DNA of 64,000 bases from Rugamonas aquatica (GTDB taxonomy: Bacteria; Pseudomonadota; Gammaproteobacteria; Burkholderiales; Burkholderiaceae_D), in the NCBI RefSeq assembly GCF_009380215.1, contig NZ_WHUG01000012.1, forward strand, positions 116,824 through 180,823. Reading direction: 5' to 3'. Below the pieces are notes generated by a model. It saw only the letters and a list, made by a program, of their open reading frames with translations, had not been told where the DNA came from and made no database searches. Made by a program: the position numbers and the translations under genes. Numbering within the stretch: position 1 is the stretch's first letter; each line of letters starts with the position of its first letter. Of this stretch, positions 40,406 through 50,880 are shown piece by piece.

Positions 40406-40510
40406 GGAGAGCCTCGCTAAGTGAGTGAATGTGCAGCCATCATCCATTGATTCGCCATTGGGATAAATAGCTTAAAATGAAATCACTGATCCACTGATGG
40501 AGCAATCACT

Positions 40511-41413
40511 ATGTCACTCTTATCGAGCATGGAGCTGTTTGTGGCGGTCGCCAACGCCCGGGGCTTCCGGCGCGCAGCCGAGACGCTGGACATGCCCAAC
40601 TCCACGCTGTCGCGCCGCATCTCGGAACTGGAGAAGGAAATCGGCGTACGCCTGTTCCACCGCTCCACCCGCAAGGTCGAGCTGACCGAGGCCGGCCAGG
40701 CCTACTTCCGCCGCTGCGAAAGCATCGTCGCCGAAGCGCGCATCGCCCACGAATCGCTGCAGGAACTGGCCGAGCGCCCCAGCGGCACGCTGCGGGTATC
40801 GATGCCGGTGGACCTGGCGATCTCCTACCTGGCGCCGTCGCTGAAGGCCTTCGGCGAACAGTATCCGCAAATCGATTTCGAAATGGACCTGACGCCGCGC
40901 CGCGTCGACCTGGTGACCGACGGCTTCGATTGCGCGATCCGCATGGGTACGCCGCCGCCCACGCCGTCCACGCTGATCGCCCGCCAGGTCGGTCTGCTGC
41001 CGCGCTACCTGTATGCGTCACCGGCGTATCTGCGCGGTGCGCCGCCGCTGAAACACCCCGACGACCTGGCCAACCATCAGTGCATGATCCAGTTCCCCGG
41101 CGGAGGCAAAGCGCAGTGGACGCTGTCCTCGCGCAAAAAGACCGTGACCGTCGACGTCAGCGGCCGCTACACCGCCAACAACGTCAGCATGTGCAGGAAG
41201 ATGGCGGCACTGGGCATGGGCGTGGCGATTTCCGCCGGCCCCGAAGCGCTGGAGGAACTGGAACGCGGCCAGCTGCAACGCGTGCTGCCGGAGTGGGACT
41301 TCTCGCCGATACCCGTGTACGCGATCATCGAATCGCGCCTGATCCCGTCGCGGGTGCGGTTGTTCATCGATTTCGTGCAGGCCAGCCTGAAGGGATACTC
41401 CGCACCGTTGTAG
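40511..41413 (+). CDS. LysR-family transcriptional regulator
   Basis: 300 residues, CrgA/DsdC-like subgroup: MELFVAVANARGFRRAAETLDMPNSTLSRRISELEKEIGVRLFHRSTR, then an effector domain with SMPVDLAISYLAPSLKAF. Its divergent position, with a 105-bp gap to the OYE fusion, makes that enzyme the likely target; many LysR neighbours of ene-reductases respond to electrophiles or quinones, which is inference here. Confidence 0.92.
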   Translation: MSLLSSMELFVAVANARGFRRAAETLDMPNSTLSRRISELEKEIGVRLFHRSTRKVELTEAGQAYFRRCESIVAEARIAHESLQELAERPSGTLRVSMPVDLAISYLAPSLKAFGEQYPQIDFEMDLTPRRVDLVTDGFDCAIRMGTPPPTPSTLIARQVGLLPRYLYASPAYLRGAPPLKHPDDLANHQCMIQFPGGGKAQWTLSSRKKTVTVDVSGRYTANNVSMCRKMAALGMGVAISAGPEALEELERGQLQRVLPEWDFSPIPVYAIIESRLIPSRVRLFIDFVQASLKGYSAPL

Positions 41414-41428
41414 GCGCGGAGCCTGCTC

Positions 41429-42865
41429 TTACTGGGCCGCGACCCAGGCCTTGGTGTCGGCCAGCATGCGGTCGAGGCGCGCGCGGTCGTAGACCTGGCC
41501 GCGGCTGACCACCGTGCGGATCTTGCGGGTGGCGGCGATGTCCTGCAGCGGGTTCGCATCCAGCACCAGCAGGTCGGCCACCTTGCCGGCCTCCAGGCTG
41601 CCGTAGCGGTCCAGATGCCCGAGGAAGCGCGGGCCGTTGATGACGGCCGTCTGCAAGGCCTGCACCGGCGTCAGGCCGTACTGCACGTACAAGCCGATTT
41701 CGTCATGCAGCGCCTGGCCCGGATAATCGTAGGAGTTCAAAAAGCCCGCATCCGTGCCGGCGATGATGCTCACGCCCTCCTGCGCCAGCAACGGCAGCAG
41801 TGACGCCGACTTCTCGAAGACCGCCTTGCGCTGCGCGATCGCTTCCGCGTTGTCCTGCGCGGCGCGCTGCACGCGCCAGTCGTAGGTGGCGCGCAGGCCT
41901 TTGCCGATGTACTGCAAGGCCGGATCGTGCGAGTGATCGTCGCGGTCCAGATAAGCCACCACACGCGACACCGACAGCGTCGGCACCACGGCCGTGCCCT
42001 TGGCCGCCATGTAGCGGAACGATGCGCGCGCGGCCGCCTCGTCGTAGGTTTGCAGGCTTTGCTTCATGGCTTCCTTGCCGGTCAGCGTGCCGGCGGCCAC
42101 TTGCGCGGTCAGCTCGGCCTCCTTCGGCGTCGAGGAGCGCAGCAGGTAGGATTGATGCTCCACCGTGCCCAGGCCTGCGTCGAACATCTGCGCCAGCGTC
42201 AGTTGCACCGGAATGTGGCCGGAGGTGCGCATGCCGCGCTCCCTGGCCTGGCGCAGCGCTTCCAGATAGATCTCCGGCTTCAGCGTGTTCTCGGTAATTT
42301 TGACGAAATCGACTTTCTGCGCCTGCAAGCCGTCCAGTGCCTTGCTCACCTCTTCCGGCGTGCCGACTTCGATGGTGCCCTTCCACAGCGGCTTGTAGCC
42401 TTCCAGCTTGGCGCCGGAGGTGAAGATGGTCGGCCCTTCCAGCTGGCCGGCCTGGATCTGGCCGCGCCAAGCCAGCACCGTGTCCGGCAGGTCGCCCGAG
42501 CAGTCGCGCACGGCGGTGATGCCGTTGGCCAGGTACAGCGCCAGCAGATGCTTGTTCTCTTCGATCAGGGCCGGGCCGCCGCCGAAGTGCACATGGGTGT
42601 CCCACAGCCCCGGCATCAGGTACTTGCCCGGCAGGCGGATGGTCTTTTTGGCGGCATAGCCGGACAGCTGGCGGTCATCGACCACGGCGACGATGGTGTC
42701 GCCCCTCAGCACGACGGACTTGCCCTTGACGGCCTTGCCGCCCGCCACATCGATCAGCGTGGCCCTGGTCAGCACCAGGTCGACGGCGATTTTATCGGCT
42801 GCGTGGGCCGCGCCCAGCAATCCCAGCGCCAGCATGGCGCCGGCGAGCGGTTTGAGAATTGTCAT
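41429..42865 (-). CDS. Exported amidohydrolase-family protein
   Basis: 478 residues from the start at 42865 (MTILKPLAGAMLALGLLGAAHA), which is a signal peptide. Amidohydrolase barrel with the metal-binding HxH in LMPGLWDTHVHFGG (about residue 80), histidines in SGHIPVQ and GTVEHQS, and the aspartate in IIAGTDAGFLNSYDYPGQ. The closest relatives I know are imidazolonepropionase-like and exported dipeptidase (prolidase-like) enzymes; the substrate is unknown. It follows an ABC ATPase gene by 11 bases. Confidence 0.87.
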   Translation of the reverse strand: MTILKPLAGAMLALGLLGAAHAADKIAVDLVLTRATLIDVAGGKAVKGKSVVLRGDTIVAVVDDRQLSGYAAKKTIRLPGKYLMPGLWDTHVHFGGGPALIEENKHLLALYLANGITAVRDCSGDLPDTVLAWRGQIQAGQLEGPTIFTSGAKLEGYKPLWKGTIEVGTPEEVSKALDGLQAQKVDFVKITENTLKPEIYLEALRQARERGMRTSGHIPVQLTLAQMFDAGLGTVEHQSYLLRSSTPKEAELTAQVAAGTLTGKEAMKQSLQTYDEAAARASFRYMAAKGTAVVPTLSVSRVVAYLDRDDHSHDPALQYIGKGLRATYDWRVQRAAQDNAEAIAQRKAVFEKSASLLPLLAQEGVSIIAGTDAGFLNSYDYPGQALHDEIGLYVQYGLTPVQALQTAVINGPRFLGHLDRYGSLEAGKVADLLVLDANPLQDIAATRKIRTVVSRGQVYDRARLDRMLADTKAWVAAQ

Positions 42866-42876
42866 AAGAGTATTGG

Positions 42877-43602
<726 letters not shown>

Positions 43603-43659
43603 ATGTACGCTGAATAAAAAAACCGGCCCGAACCCGCGTGGGTGCGGCCCTACATGCGC

Positions 43660-43688
43660 TTGACAGCGCCTCTGCCCACAAGGATACT
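43660..43688 (+). promoter_or_regulatory. Candidate sigma-70 promoter for the DAACS symporter
   Basis: Perfect TTGACA (43660-43665), a 17-bp spacer and GATACT (43683-43688, 4 of 6). It leaves a leader of about 125 bases before the ATG at 43820. The rest of the 217-bp gap shows no other clear signal. Confidence 0.5.
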
Positions 43689-43819
43689 GCGGAACTTGCC
43701 AATAGTTTCATCAGCCGGACCATAAAATACCGGTTGCAGCCAATGCAGAACCACAGCAGCGGCGGACACCCCGCCCTCTGCGCAGGCCCAGAGAGACACT
43801 ACCACAGGAAACGCACACC

Positions 43820-45073
43820 ATGCAGAAACAAAGCCGATTGACTACCTACATCCTCGTCGGACTGGCGCTAGGCATCTTTGCCGGCTACCTGGCCAACACC
43901 AACCTGGCCAAACCGGTCGAATTCGCCGATTACATGTCGCTGATCACCACGCTGTTCCTGCGTCTGATCAAGATGATTATCGCTCCGCTGGTGTTCTCCA
44001 CGCTGGTGTGCGGCATCGCCAAGATGGGCGACGCCTCCGAAGTGGGCCGCATCGGCATCAAGACGCTGGGCTGGTTCTTCATCGCTTCGGTGATGTCGCT
44101 GAGCCTGGGCCTGGTGCTGGTCAACCTGTTCCGTCCTGGCGACGCGCTGCTGGGCCACATGGCCGCCACCACCGCCAAGTCCGACCTGGTCGTGACGGGC
44201 CTGACGCTGAAGGAATTCGTCACGCACCTGGTGCCGTCCTCCATCGTTGAAGGCATGAGCAAGAACGAGATCCTTCAAATCGTGATCTTCTCGCTGTTCT
44301 TTGGTTCGGCCGCTGCGGCGGTTGGCGAAAAAGCCAACGTCATGGTCGCCGCGCTGGACGGCGTGGCCCACGTGATGCTGAAAGTAACCGGCTACGTGAT
44401 GCAGTTCGCACCGATCGCCGTGTTCGCGGCCGTGTCGGGCGTGATCGCCAAGAACGGCCTGGGCGTGCTGTCGACCTACGGCGTGTTCATGGCCGAGTTC
44501 TACTTCGGCATCATCCTGCTGTGGGCGCTGTTGATCTTCGTCGGCTTCGTCTTCCTGAAGGGCCGCATCTTCGCCCTGATCAAGGAACTGCGCAGCCCTG
44601 CGCTGCTGGCTTTCTCGACCGCGTCGAGCGAAGCGGCGTATCCGAAGACTCTGGAAGGCCTGGAGCGTTTCGGCGTCCGTAACCGTCTGGCCGCGTTCGT
44701 GCTGCCGATCGGCTACTCGTTCAACCTGGACGGCTCGATGATGTACTGCACCTTCGCCACCGTGTTCATCGCGCAGGCTTACGGCATCGAGATGTCGCTG
44801 GGCCAGCAGATGACCATGATGATGGTGCTGATGCTGACCTCAAAAGGCATGGCCGGCGTGCCGCGCGCCTCGCTGGTGGTGATCGCCGCGACGCTGGGTC
44901 AGTTCAACATTCCGGAAGCGGGCATGCTGCTGTTGCTGGGCATCGACCACTTCCTCGACATGGCGCGCTCTGCGACCAACGTCATCGGCAACGGCGTGGC
45001 TACTGCAGTCGTCGCCAAGTGGGAAGGCGAACTGGCCGCTCCCGGTGAAGTCGAGTTGGTCAAAGCCGCGTAA
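43820..45073 (+). CDS. gltP: Dicarboxylate/amino acid:cation symporter (DAACS family)
   Basis: 417 residues, multi-span with the family reentrant loops: serine-rich LLAFSTASSEAAYPKTLEGLERFGV (about 265-290), NLDGSMMYCTFATVFIAQAYG, and the VPRASLVVIAATLG and DMARSATNVIGNGVATAVVAKWEGE transport core. It takes up glutamate/aspartate or C4-dicarboxylates; family members cannot be separated safely by eye. AGGAAA precedes the ATG, and a strong terminator follows. Confidence 0.92.
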   Translation: MQKQSRLTTYILVGLALGIFAGYLANTNLAKPVEFADYMSLITTLFLRLIKMIIAPLVFSTLVCGIAKMGDASEVGRIGIKTLGWFFIASVMSLSLGLVLVNLFRPGDALLGHMAATTAKSDLVVTGLTLKEFVTHLVPSSIVEGMSKNEILQIVIFSLFFGSAAAAVGEKANVMVAALDGVAHVMLKVTGYVMQFAPIAVFAAVSGVIAKNGLGVLSTYGVFMAEFYFGIILLWALLIFVGFVFLKGRIFALIKELRSPALLAFSTASSEAAYPKTLEGLERFGVRNRLAAFVLPIGYSFNLDGSMMYCTFATVFIAQAYGIEMSLGQQMTMMMVLMLTSKGMAGVPRASLVVIAATLGQFNIPEAGMLLLLGIDHFLDMARSATNVIGNGVATAVVAKWEGELAAPGEVELVKAA

Positions 45074-45093
45074 CCAAACATCGCGCACCAACG

Positions 45094-45122
45094 AAAAGGC
45101 CACCGCGAGGTGGCCTTTTTTT
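45094..45122. terminator. Bidirectional terminator between gltP and the 66-residue membrane protein
   Basis: Stem AAGGCCACC / GGTGGCCTT with a GCGA loop, seven T on the plus-strand side and four A on the other. It can serve both convergent genes. Confidence 0.92.
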
Positions 45123-45124
45123 CG

Positions 45125-45325
45125 TCACAACCAAGTGCGCTTGCCCTCAGGCTTGGCGCCCATCTCGCGCAATCTGCGCCGCAATCGCCCATTGTCGATG
45201 AGGACGGACACCAGCGTCACCAAAATGATGACGTTGAAAGCCTCGTTGCCGAAAAGTCTGAAGAACAAAGCTGCGCCACCCGCGCAAAGCAAGCCGGTAA
45301 TCAATAGCAGCAAACCATCTTTCAT
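45125..45325 (-). CDS. Small membrane protein
   Basis: 66 residues from the start at 45325 (MKDGLLLLITGLLCAGG), with GGAGAA upstream; the longer open frame to 45424 has no such support. Two hydrophobic helices (about 4-22 and 27-46) and a basic C-terminus RLRRRLREMGAKPEGKRTWL. I do not recognise the family. Confidence 0.7.
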   Translation of the reverse strand: MKDGLLLLITGLLCAGGAALFFRLFGNEAFNVIILVTLVSVLIDNGRLRRRLREMGAKPEGKRTWL

Positions 45326-45436
45326 TGGCTTCTCCTCGTTTGCCCTCTGCGGAAATACCATCGGAGCGTAGCCTGGGTGGCCATGATGCGCCTTGCGCCG
45401 CCTCAGAGCAAGCAGGCGGAACAAGGCGCGTTGGGC

Positions 45437-46855
45437 TTAGTTCTGACCGGCGTAGACCTTCACCAGGTCGTACAGGAAGGTCCGGCCTTCCATCAGCGAT
45501 TGCACGCCGATGTATTCGTTCAGGCCGTGGATGTTGCCCAGGTCCGGCGTCAGGAAGATGCCGCTGATGCCGTAGGTCGGAATGCCGGCTGCGTTCAGGA
45601 ACTGGCCGTCGGTGGCGCCCGATTGCAGGATAGGCAGCACCGGCACGCCCGGCCACATCTTCGCGGTCAGCTTCTCAACCGGCTCCATGATGGCGCGCGT
45701 CAGTTCAGGCGGGGCCGAGTTCTCGCCTCGAATCTCCAGCGTCTCCACCTTCACCGCCGGATCGTTGATCGCCTTCACCAGCGCTTCACGCACCGTCTCC
45801 TGCGTCACACCCGGGAAGATGCGGCAGTTGATGTTGGCGCGTGCGCGCTGCGGCAGCGCGTTGGTGGCGTGGCCCGCATCGAGCATGGTCGCCACGCAGG
45901 TCGTGTGCAGCATCGCGCCCCAGCTGGTGTCGCGGCCTGAGACCAGCGCCACCGCCTTGGCGTCCTTCGGATTCTTCACCACCGCCAGCATCGCCGCCGC
46001 CACGTCCTTGTGGCCTTCGGCAGCCTGGATCTTCGACATGCCGGTCAAGTAACCACGGCTGCCGTCAGCCAGCTGGATCGGGAAGGTATAGCCTTCAATC
46101 TTCTTCAGCGCGCCGGCCAGGTGATAGATCGCGTTGTCCTTCTGCGGACGCGAACTGTGGCCGCCGCGATTGGTCACTTCCAGCCGGTAGTTCTGCGACA
46201 CCTTCTCGCCCGCCTGCACCGTCATCGACACGCGCTTGCCCGCCGCATCAAGCTCGCCGCCCGCGCCTTCGTTGATGGCGAAACCGGCGTCGATCAATTC
46301 ACGACGGTTCTTGGTCAGCCACTCCGCGCCGTTGAAGGCGCCGCCGGTCTCCTCGCCGCAGGTCAGCGCCATCTTCAGCGTGTGGCGCGGCACATAGCCT
46401 TCCTGCTTGAAGCGCACCAGCGTGTCCGCCCAGATGGCCGCCTGCGCCTTGTCGTCCAGCGCGCCGCGCGCGTAGAACTTGCCGTCTTCCTCGATCAGCG
46501 TGAACGGATCGCGCACCCAATCCTCGCGCTTGGCCTCGACCACGTCGATATGCGCCAGCAGCAGGATGGCCTTGGCCTTCGGATCACTGCCCGGCATGAC
46601 GGCCACCAACCCGCCCTCCTTCGGATGCGCCGGATCGGCAAACAGGTGCAGCTGCGAGTCGGCGAAGCCCGCCGTCTTCAATCGAGCCGCAACCCGCTCG
46701 GCCGCCAGCGTGCAACTGCCCGACGACAGCGTGGTGTTGGTTTCGACCAGCTCCTTGTAAAGGGCGCGGAACTGCTGTTCCGTGGGGTCGGCATACGCGC
46801 TCTGCACGCAAGCCATCAAGACAGTTACTGCACCCAGCACAAAGCGAGACTTCAT
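45437..46855 (-). CDS. Exported M20-family metallopeptidase
   Basis: 472 residues with signal peptide MKSRFVLGAVTVLMACVQSAYA. The M20/M25/M40 fold: the first zinc ligand in LLLAHIDVVEA, the bridging aspartate in GALDDKAQAAIW, catalytic glutamates in ALTCGEETGG, the dimerisation domain with NRGGHSSRP, and a late histidine. Probably a periplasmic dipeptidase or aminoacylase, supplying amino acids to the neighbouring uptake systems (inference). Confidence 0.9.
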   Translation of the reverse strand: MKSRFVLGAVTVLMACVQSAYADPTEQQFRALYKELVETNTTLSSGSCTLAAERVAARLKTAGFADSQLHLFADPAHPKEGGLVAVMPGSDPKAKAILLLAHIDVVEAKREDWVRDPFTLIEEDGKFYARGALDDKAQAAIWADTLVRFKQEGYVPRHTLKMALTCGEETGGAFNGAEWLTKNRRELIDAGFAINEGAGGELDAAGKRVSMTVQAGEKVSQNYRLEVTNRGGHSSRPQKDNAIYHLAGALKKIEGYTFPIQLADGSRGYLTGMSKIQAAEGHKDVAAAMLAVVKNPKDAKAVALVSGRDTSWGAMLHTTCVATMLDAGHATNALPQRARANINCRIFPGVTQETVREALVKAINDPAVKVETLEIRGENSAPPELTRAIMEPVEKLTAKMWPGVPVLPILQSGATDGQFLNAAGIPTYGISGIFLTPDLGNIHGLNEYIGVQSLMEGRTFLYDLVKVYAGQN

Positions 46856-46869
46856 AGTCGGTTCCTTAT

Positions 46870-48729
46870 TTAGACTGCATCCACGACGTCATCGGGCGAC
46901 GACGCCAATTCTTCATCGGCCTTGGCCTGCTGCCGCTGCCACATCTGCGCGTACAAACCGTCGGCCGCCAGCAGCGACTGGTGCGTGCCGCGTTCGACGA
47001 TGCGGCCGTGGTCCAGCACCAGGATCTGCTGCGCATCGGCCACCGTGGACAGGCGGTGCGCGATCACCATCGTCGTGCGGCTCTTGGCGATTTCCTTCAA
47101 CTGCGCCTGGATCGCCTGCTCGGCCTTGGAGTCTAGCGCGGACGTGGCTTCGTCGAAGATCAGGATGGCGGGATTCTTCAGCAGCGTGCGGGCGATCGCC
47201 ACTCGCTGTTTCTCGCCGCCGGAGAGTTTGAGTCCGCGCTCGCCGACCATGGTCGCGTAACCGTCCGGCAGGCTGTCGATGAAGTCGTGGATGGACGCCG
47301 CGCGCGCCGCCGCCACGATCTGCTCCTTGGTCGCGCCGGGCTTGCCGTAGGCGATGTTGTATTCGATGGTGTCGTTGAACAGCACCGTATCCTGCGGCAC
47401 GATGCCGATCGCATGGCGCAGCGTGTCCTGCGTGACGGCACGCAGATCCTGGCCGTCGATGGTGATGCTGCCGGCGTTGACCTCGTAGAAGCGGAACAGC
47501 AGGCGCGATAAGGTCGACTTGCCCGAACCGCTGTGGCCGACCACCGCCGTCGTCGTCCCCGGCGCGATGGTGAAGTCGACGTCGAACAGGATCTGGCGCT
47601 TGGATTCGTAGCTGAAGTCCACATGGTTGAAGCGCACCTCGGCACCGCGTGTCGCCAGCGGCTGAGCGTCCGGCGCATCGGCCACTTCGCGGTTCTGATC
47701 CAGCAGCGCGAACAGCTTCTCCATGTCCGCCAGGCTTTGCTTGATCTCGCGGTAGATCACGCCGAGGAAGTTCAACGGGATGTACAGCTGGATCATGAAT
47801 GCATTCACCAGCACCAGATCACCCAGCGTCATCTTGCCGTCGATGACGCCCTGCGTCGCGCGCCACAGGATCAGCGTGACGGCGGTGGCGATAATCAGCG
47901 ACTGCCCGGTGTTCAGCAGCGACAGCGATGTCTGCGATTTGACGGCTGCCGATTCGTAGCGCTGCAAGCCTTCGTCATAGCGCTTGGCTTCGTAGTCCTC
48001 GTTGCCGAAGTACTTCACGGTTTCGTAGTTGATCAGCGAGTCGATGGCCTTGGTGTTGGCCTTGGAATCGAGGTCGTTCATGGTGCGGCGGAAGTGCGTG
48101 CGCCAGTCGGTGATGAAGATGGTGAAGGAGATGTACATCACCAGCGCGACAAAGGTAATCACCGAGAACCAGATGTCGTAGTGCGTGACGAGGTAGCCCA
48201 GCACCAGCGTGATCTCCACCAGCGTCGGCAGGATGTTGAACAGCGTGTAGGAGATCAGCGAGCCGACGGCGCGCGTGCCGCGTTCGATATCGCGCGTCAT
48301 GCCGCCGGTCTGGCGGTTCAGGTGGAAGCGCAGCGACAGCGCATGCAGATGGCGGAACACCTGCAACGCGATGGTACGCACGGCGCGCTGCGTGACGCGC
48401 GCGAACAGGAACTCGCGCAGCTCGGTGAACAGCGTGGTCGACACGCGCAGCACGCCGTAGGCCACCAGCGCGCCCAGTGGCAGCACCAGCAGCGCCTGCG
48501 GATGCGAGGGCGATACGCTCAAGCTGTCGATCAGGCTTTTCATCACCACCGGCACGCCGACGTTGGCCAGCTTGGCGCCGACCAGGCAGCCCAGCGCCAG
48601 CAGCACGCGCCATTTGTAGACCCACAGATAAGGGAAGAGTGTTTTCAGCGTCGCCGTGTCGCTGCGCGGGGGCGCGGCATTGCTGGCGTTGGCTGGCGGG
48701 GTGTTCGGGGAGTACGTAGTACGTCGCAT
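46870..48729 (-). CDS. Atm1-type ABC exporter (fused permease and ATPase)
   Basis: 619 residues from the start at 48729 (MRRTTYSPNTPP); 57 upstream codons overlap the divergent gene and are discarded. Six helices (about 55-320) with the Atm1-like ETVKYFGNEDYEAKRYDEGL segment, then the ATPase: Walker A GHSGSGKST, signature LSGGEKQRVAIARTL, Walker B ILIFDEATSALD. This subgroup exports glutathione-conjugated metals or related thiols and aids metal tolerance. It lies 14 bases upstream of the peptidase gene. Confidence 0.92.
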   Translation of the reverse strand: MRRTTYSPNTPPANASNAAPPRSDTATLKTLFPYLWVYKWRVLLALGCLVGAKLANVGVPVVMKSLIDSLSVSPSHPQALLVLPLGALVAYGVLRVSTTLFTELREFLFARVTQRAVRTIALQVFRHLHALSLRFHLNRQTGGMTRDIERGTRAVGSLISYTLFNILPTLVEITLVLGYLVTHYDIWFSVITFVALVMYISFTIFITDWRTHFRRTMNDLDSKANTKAIDSLINYETVKYFGNEDYEAKRYDEGLQRYESAAVKSQTSLSLLNTGQSLIIATAVTLILWRATQGVIDGKMTLGDLVLVNAFMIQLYIPLNFLGVIYREIKQSLADMEKLFALLDQNREVADAPDAQPLATRGAEVRFNHVDFSYESKRQILFDVDFTIAPGTTTAVVGHSGSGKSTLSRLLFRFYEVNAGSITIDGQDLRAVTQDTLRHAIGIVPQDTVLFNDTIEYNIAYGKPGATKEQIVAAARAASIHDFIDSLPDGYATMVGERGLKLSGGEKQRVAIARTLLKNPAILIFDEATSALDSKAEQAIQAQLKEIAKSRTTMVIAHRLSTVADAQQILVLDHGRIVERGTHQSLLAADGLYAQMWQRQQAKADEELASSPDDVVDAV

Positions 48730-48790
48730 GGCGGATGTCGGCTTTTTATGGTTCAATCCCGGTAATTGTAGCCCTTCAAGAGAATTCACG

Positions 48791-49240
48791 ATGACCACGC
48801 CCCAAAACCCCACTCCCATCAAAGTCGAAACCGTCAACCGTGGCCTGCCCGCAGGGAAAATGCCGGAATTGCGCATGATGCCGGCGCCCTCGGACGCCAA
48901 TGTTTACGGGGACGTATTCGGCGGCTGGATCATGGCGCAGGTCGACATCGCCGGCTCGCTGCCAGCCACGCGCCGCGCCAATGGCCGCGTCGCGACCATT
49001 TCAGTGAACTCCTTCGTGTTCAAGAATCCCGTGTTCGTCGGCGACCTGCTGTCGTTTTATGCTGATATTGTCAAGGTTGGCAATACGTCCATCACCGTCA
49101 ACGTCGAGGTGTACGCCGAACGCAATCGCCTGCAAGCCTGCACCGTCAAAGTCACCGAAGCCACGCTGACCTACGTCGCCACCGATTCGGACCGCAAGCC
49201 GCGCAAGGTGCCGCCTATCGAAACGCTGATCCGTTCCTGA
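48791..49240 (+). CDS. Acyl-CoA thioesterase (hot-dog fold, YciA type)
   Basis: 149 residues from ATG 48791 (MTTPQNPTPIKVETV); the frame upstream to 48656 lies in the divergent exporter gene. A single hot-dog domain with the motif DANVYGDVFGGWIMAQVDIAGS, carrying the catalytic aspartate region, and TISVNSFVFKNPVFVGDLLSFYADIVKVGNTSITVNVEV. It hydrolyses short to medium acyl-CoAs. Followed 11 bases later by the phosphatase gene. Confidence 0.92.
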   Translation: MTTPQNPTPIKVETVNRGLPAGKMPELRMMPAPSDANVYGDVFGGWIMAQVDIAGSLPATRRANGRVATISVNSFVFKNPVFVGDLLSFYADIVKVGNTSITVNVEVYAERNRLQACTVKVTEATLTYVATDSDRKPRKVPPIETLIRS

Positions 49241-49251
49241 TCCGCCGCGGC

Positions 49252-50826
49252 ATGCAGCAGCCCCGCCGCGCCTTTCTCCATACAGCCGGCCGCCTTGCCG
49301 CGCTGGCCGCGTCGTGCGGCGCCGGCGGCATCCAGGCCGCGCCTTCCAGCGCCAGCAAAGCCTATCCGTTCAGCCTCGGCGTCGCCTCCGGCTCGCCGCT
49401 GCCGGACGCCGTCGTCATCTGGACCCGCATCCTGCACGATCCCCTGAACGCCGCAGCCACGCCGCCGCTGGCGTTCAGCGTGCGCTGGGAAGTGGCCGAG
49501 GATGAACGCTTCAGCCGCATCGTCGCCAAAGGCGCTGCCAGCGCCACGCCGGAGCTGGCGCACAGCGTGCACGTCGATGTCACCGGCCTGGCGCCGGCGC
49601 GCTGGTACTGGTACCGCTTCATGCTGGGCGACGCCGTCAGCCCGGCCGGCCGCACACGCACCGCGCCCGCCGCCGGCGCCATGCCGGACCAGCTGAAACT
49701 GGCCGTGGCCTCCTGCCAGCACTGGGAGTTCGGCAGCTACGCCGCGCACCGCCACATCGCGGCCGCTGCGCCCGATCTGGTGGCCTTCCTGGGCGATTAC
49801 ATCTACGAGTGGGGGCCGTACCAGCTCAGGCATCCGCAAACCGCGCTAAGGACCGCTGAGAGCTTCACGCTGGCCGACTACCGCGCCCGCTACGCCCAGT
49901 ACAAGACCGACCGCGATCTGCAAGCCGCCCACCTGGCCGCGCCGTGGATCGTGACCTGGGACGACCACGAAGTCGCCAACGACTACGGCGGCGACCGCGA
50001 CGAGCGGCTGGACCCGCGCTTCGCCGAGCGCCGCGCCGCCGCGTACCAGGCCTTCTACGAACACATGCCGCTGCGCCTGCCGCCGACAGACTTCGCGCGG
50101 CTGCGCATGTACCAGCGCTACGACTGGGGCCGGCTGGCGCGCTTCCACGTGCTGGACGACCGCCAGTACCGCTCGCGCCACGCCTGCACGCCGGCCGGAC
50201 GCGGCGGCTCCAGCTCGGTGCTCAAGCGCGAGTGTGCCGAACTCGGCGATGCAAACCGCGCCATGCTCGGCGCGGAACAGCAGCGCTGGCTGGAACAGGG
50301 GCTGGCCTCATCGCCAGCGCGCTGGAACATCCTGGCCCAGCAAACGCTGATGGCGCAGAACAGCCAGGTGCCTGTCATCAAGGAATCCGACGGCCGCTTC
50401 TGGACCGACGGCTGGGACGGCTATCCGGCAGCGCGCCAGCGCCTGTTCGACGCGCTGCATACCAGCAAGGCCGCCAATCCGCTGATACTGGGCGGCGACG
50501 TGCACAGCTTCTTCGCGGCCGAGCTGAACCGGATCCCCACGCGGGCGCGTTCAGCCGCCAACCCGGTCATCGCGATGGAATTCGTCGGCACCTCGGTGAC
50601 ATCGCCGTCGCGTCCGCAGGCGCGCACCGAGCAGTATGTCGCCATGAACCACAGCATCAAGTATGGCCGTAGCGACAAGCGCGGCTTCATGCTGCTCAAC
50701 ATCACGCCGGCCGACACCACCGTGTTGTTCCTGGCGTTGGACGATGTGCACGATGCGGCCAGCCCTATCGGCACTGCCGCCAGCTTCCTGGTGCGCGGCG
50801 GCCAGCCCGGCCTGGTCCGCGCTTGA
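49252..50826 (+). CDS. phoD: PhoD-family alkaline phosphatase, Tat-exported
   Basis: 524 residues. A twin-arginine signal (QPRRAFLHTAGRLAALAA) sends a folded metalloenzyme to the periplasm. PhoD domain: N-terminal Ig-like part, FSLGVASGSPLPDAVVIWTRI, then the metal site with LAVASCQHWEFG, DLVAFLGDYIYEWG, WDDHEVANDYGGD, and GDVHSFFA. It hydrolyses phosphomonoesters and diesters and requires calcium/iron in known members. No recognisable Pho box was searched for in full; translation may be coupled to the thioesterase. Confidence 0.94.
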   Translation: MQQPRRAFLHTAGRLAALAASCGAGGIQAAPSSASKAYPFSLGVASGSPLPDAVVIWTRILHDPLNAAATPPLAFSVRWEVAEDERFSRIVAKGAASATPELAHSVHVDVTGLAPARWYWYRFMLGDAVSPAGRTRTAPAAGAMPDQLKLAVASCQHWEFGSYAAHRHIAAAAPDLVAFLGDYIYEWGPYQLRHPQTALRTAESFTLADYRARYAQYKTDRDLQAAHLAAPWIVTWDDHEVANDYGGDRDERLDPRFAERRAAAYQAFYEHMPLRLPPTDFARLRMYQRYDWGRLARFHVLDDRQYRSRHACTPAGRGGSSSVLKRECAELGDANRAMLGAEQQRWLEQGLASSPARWNILAQQTLMAQNSQVPVIKESDGRFWTDGWDGYPAARQRLFDALHTSKAANPLILGGDVHSFFAAELNRIPTRARSAANPVIAMEFVGTSVTSPSRPQARTEQYVAMNHSIKYGRSDKRGFMLLNITPADTTVLFLALDDVHDAASPIGTAASFLVRGGQPGLVRA

Positions 50827-50880
50827 ATTGGTGCCGACACCGCCTATACTGCCTAGACCATCAACGTATGGAGGCGCTAC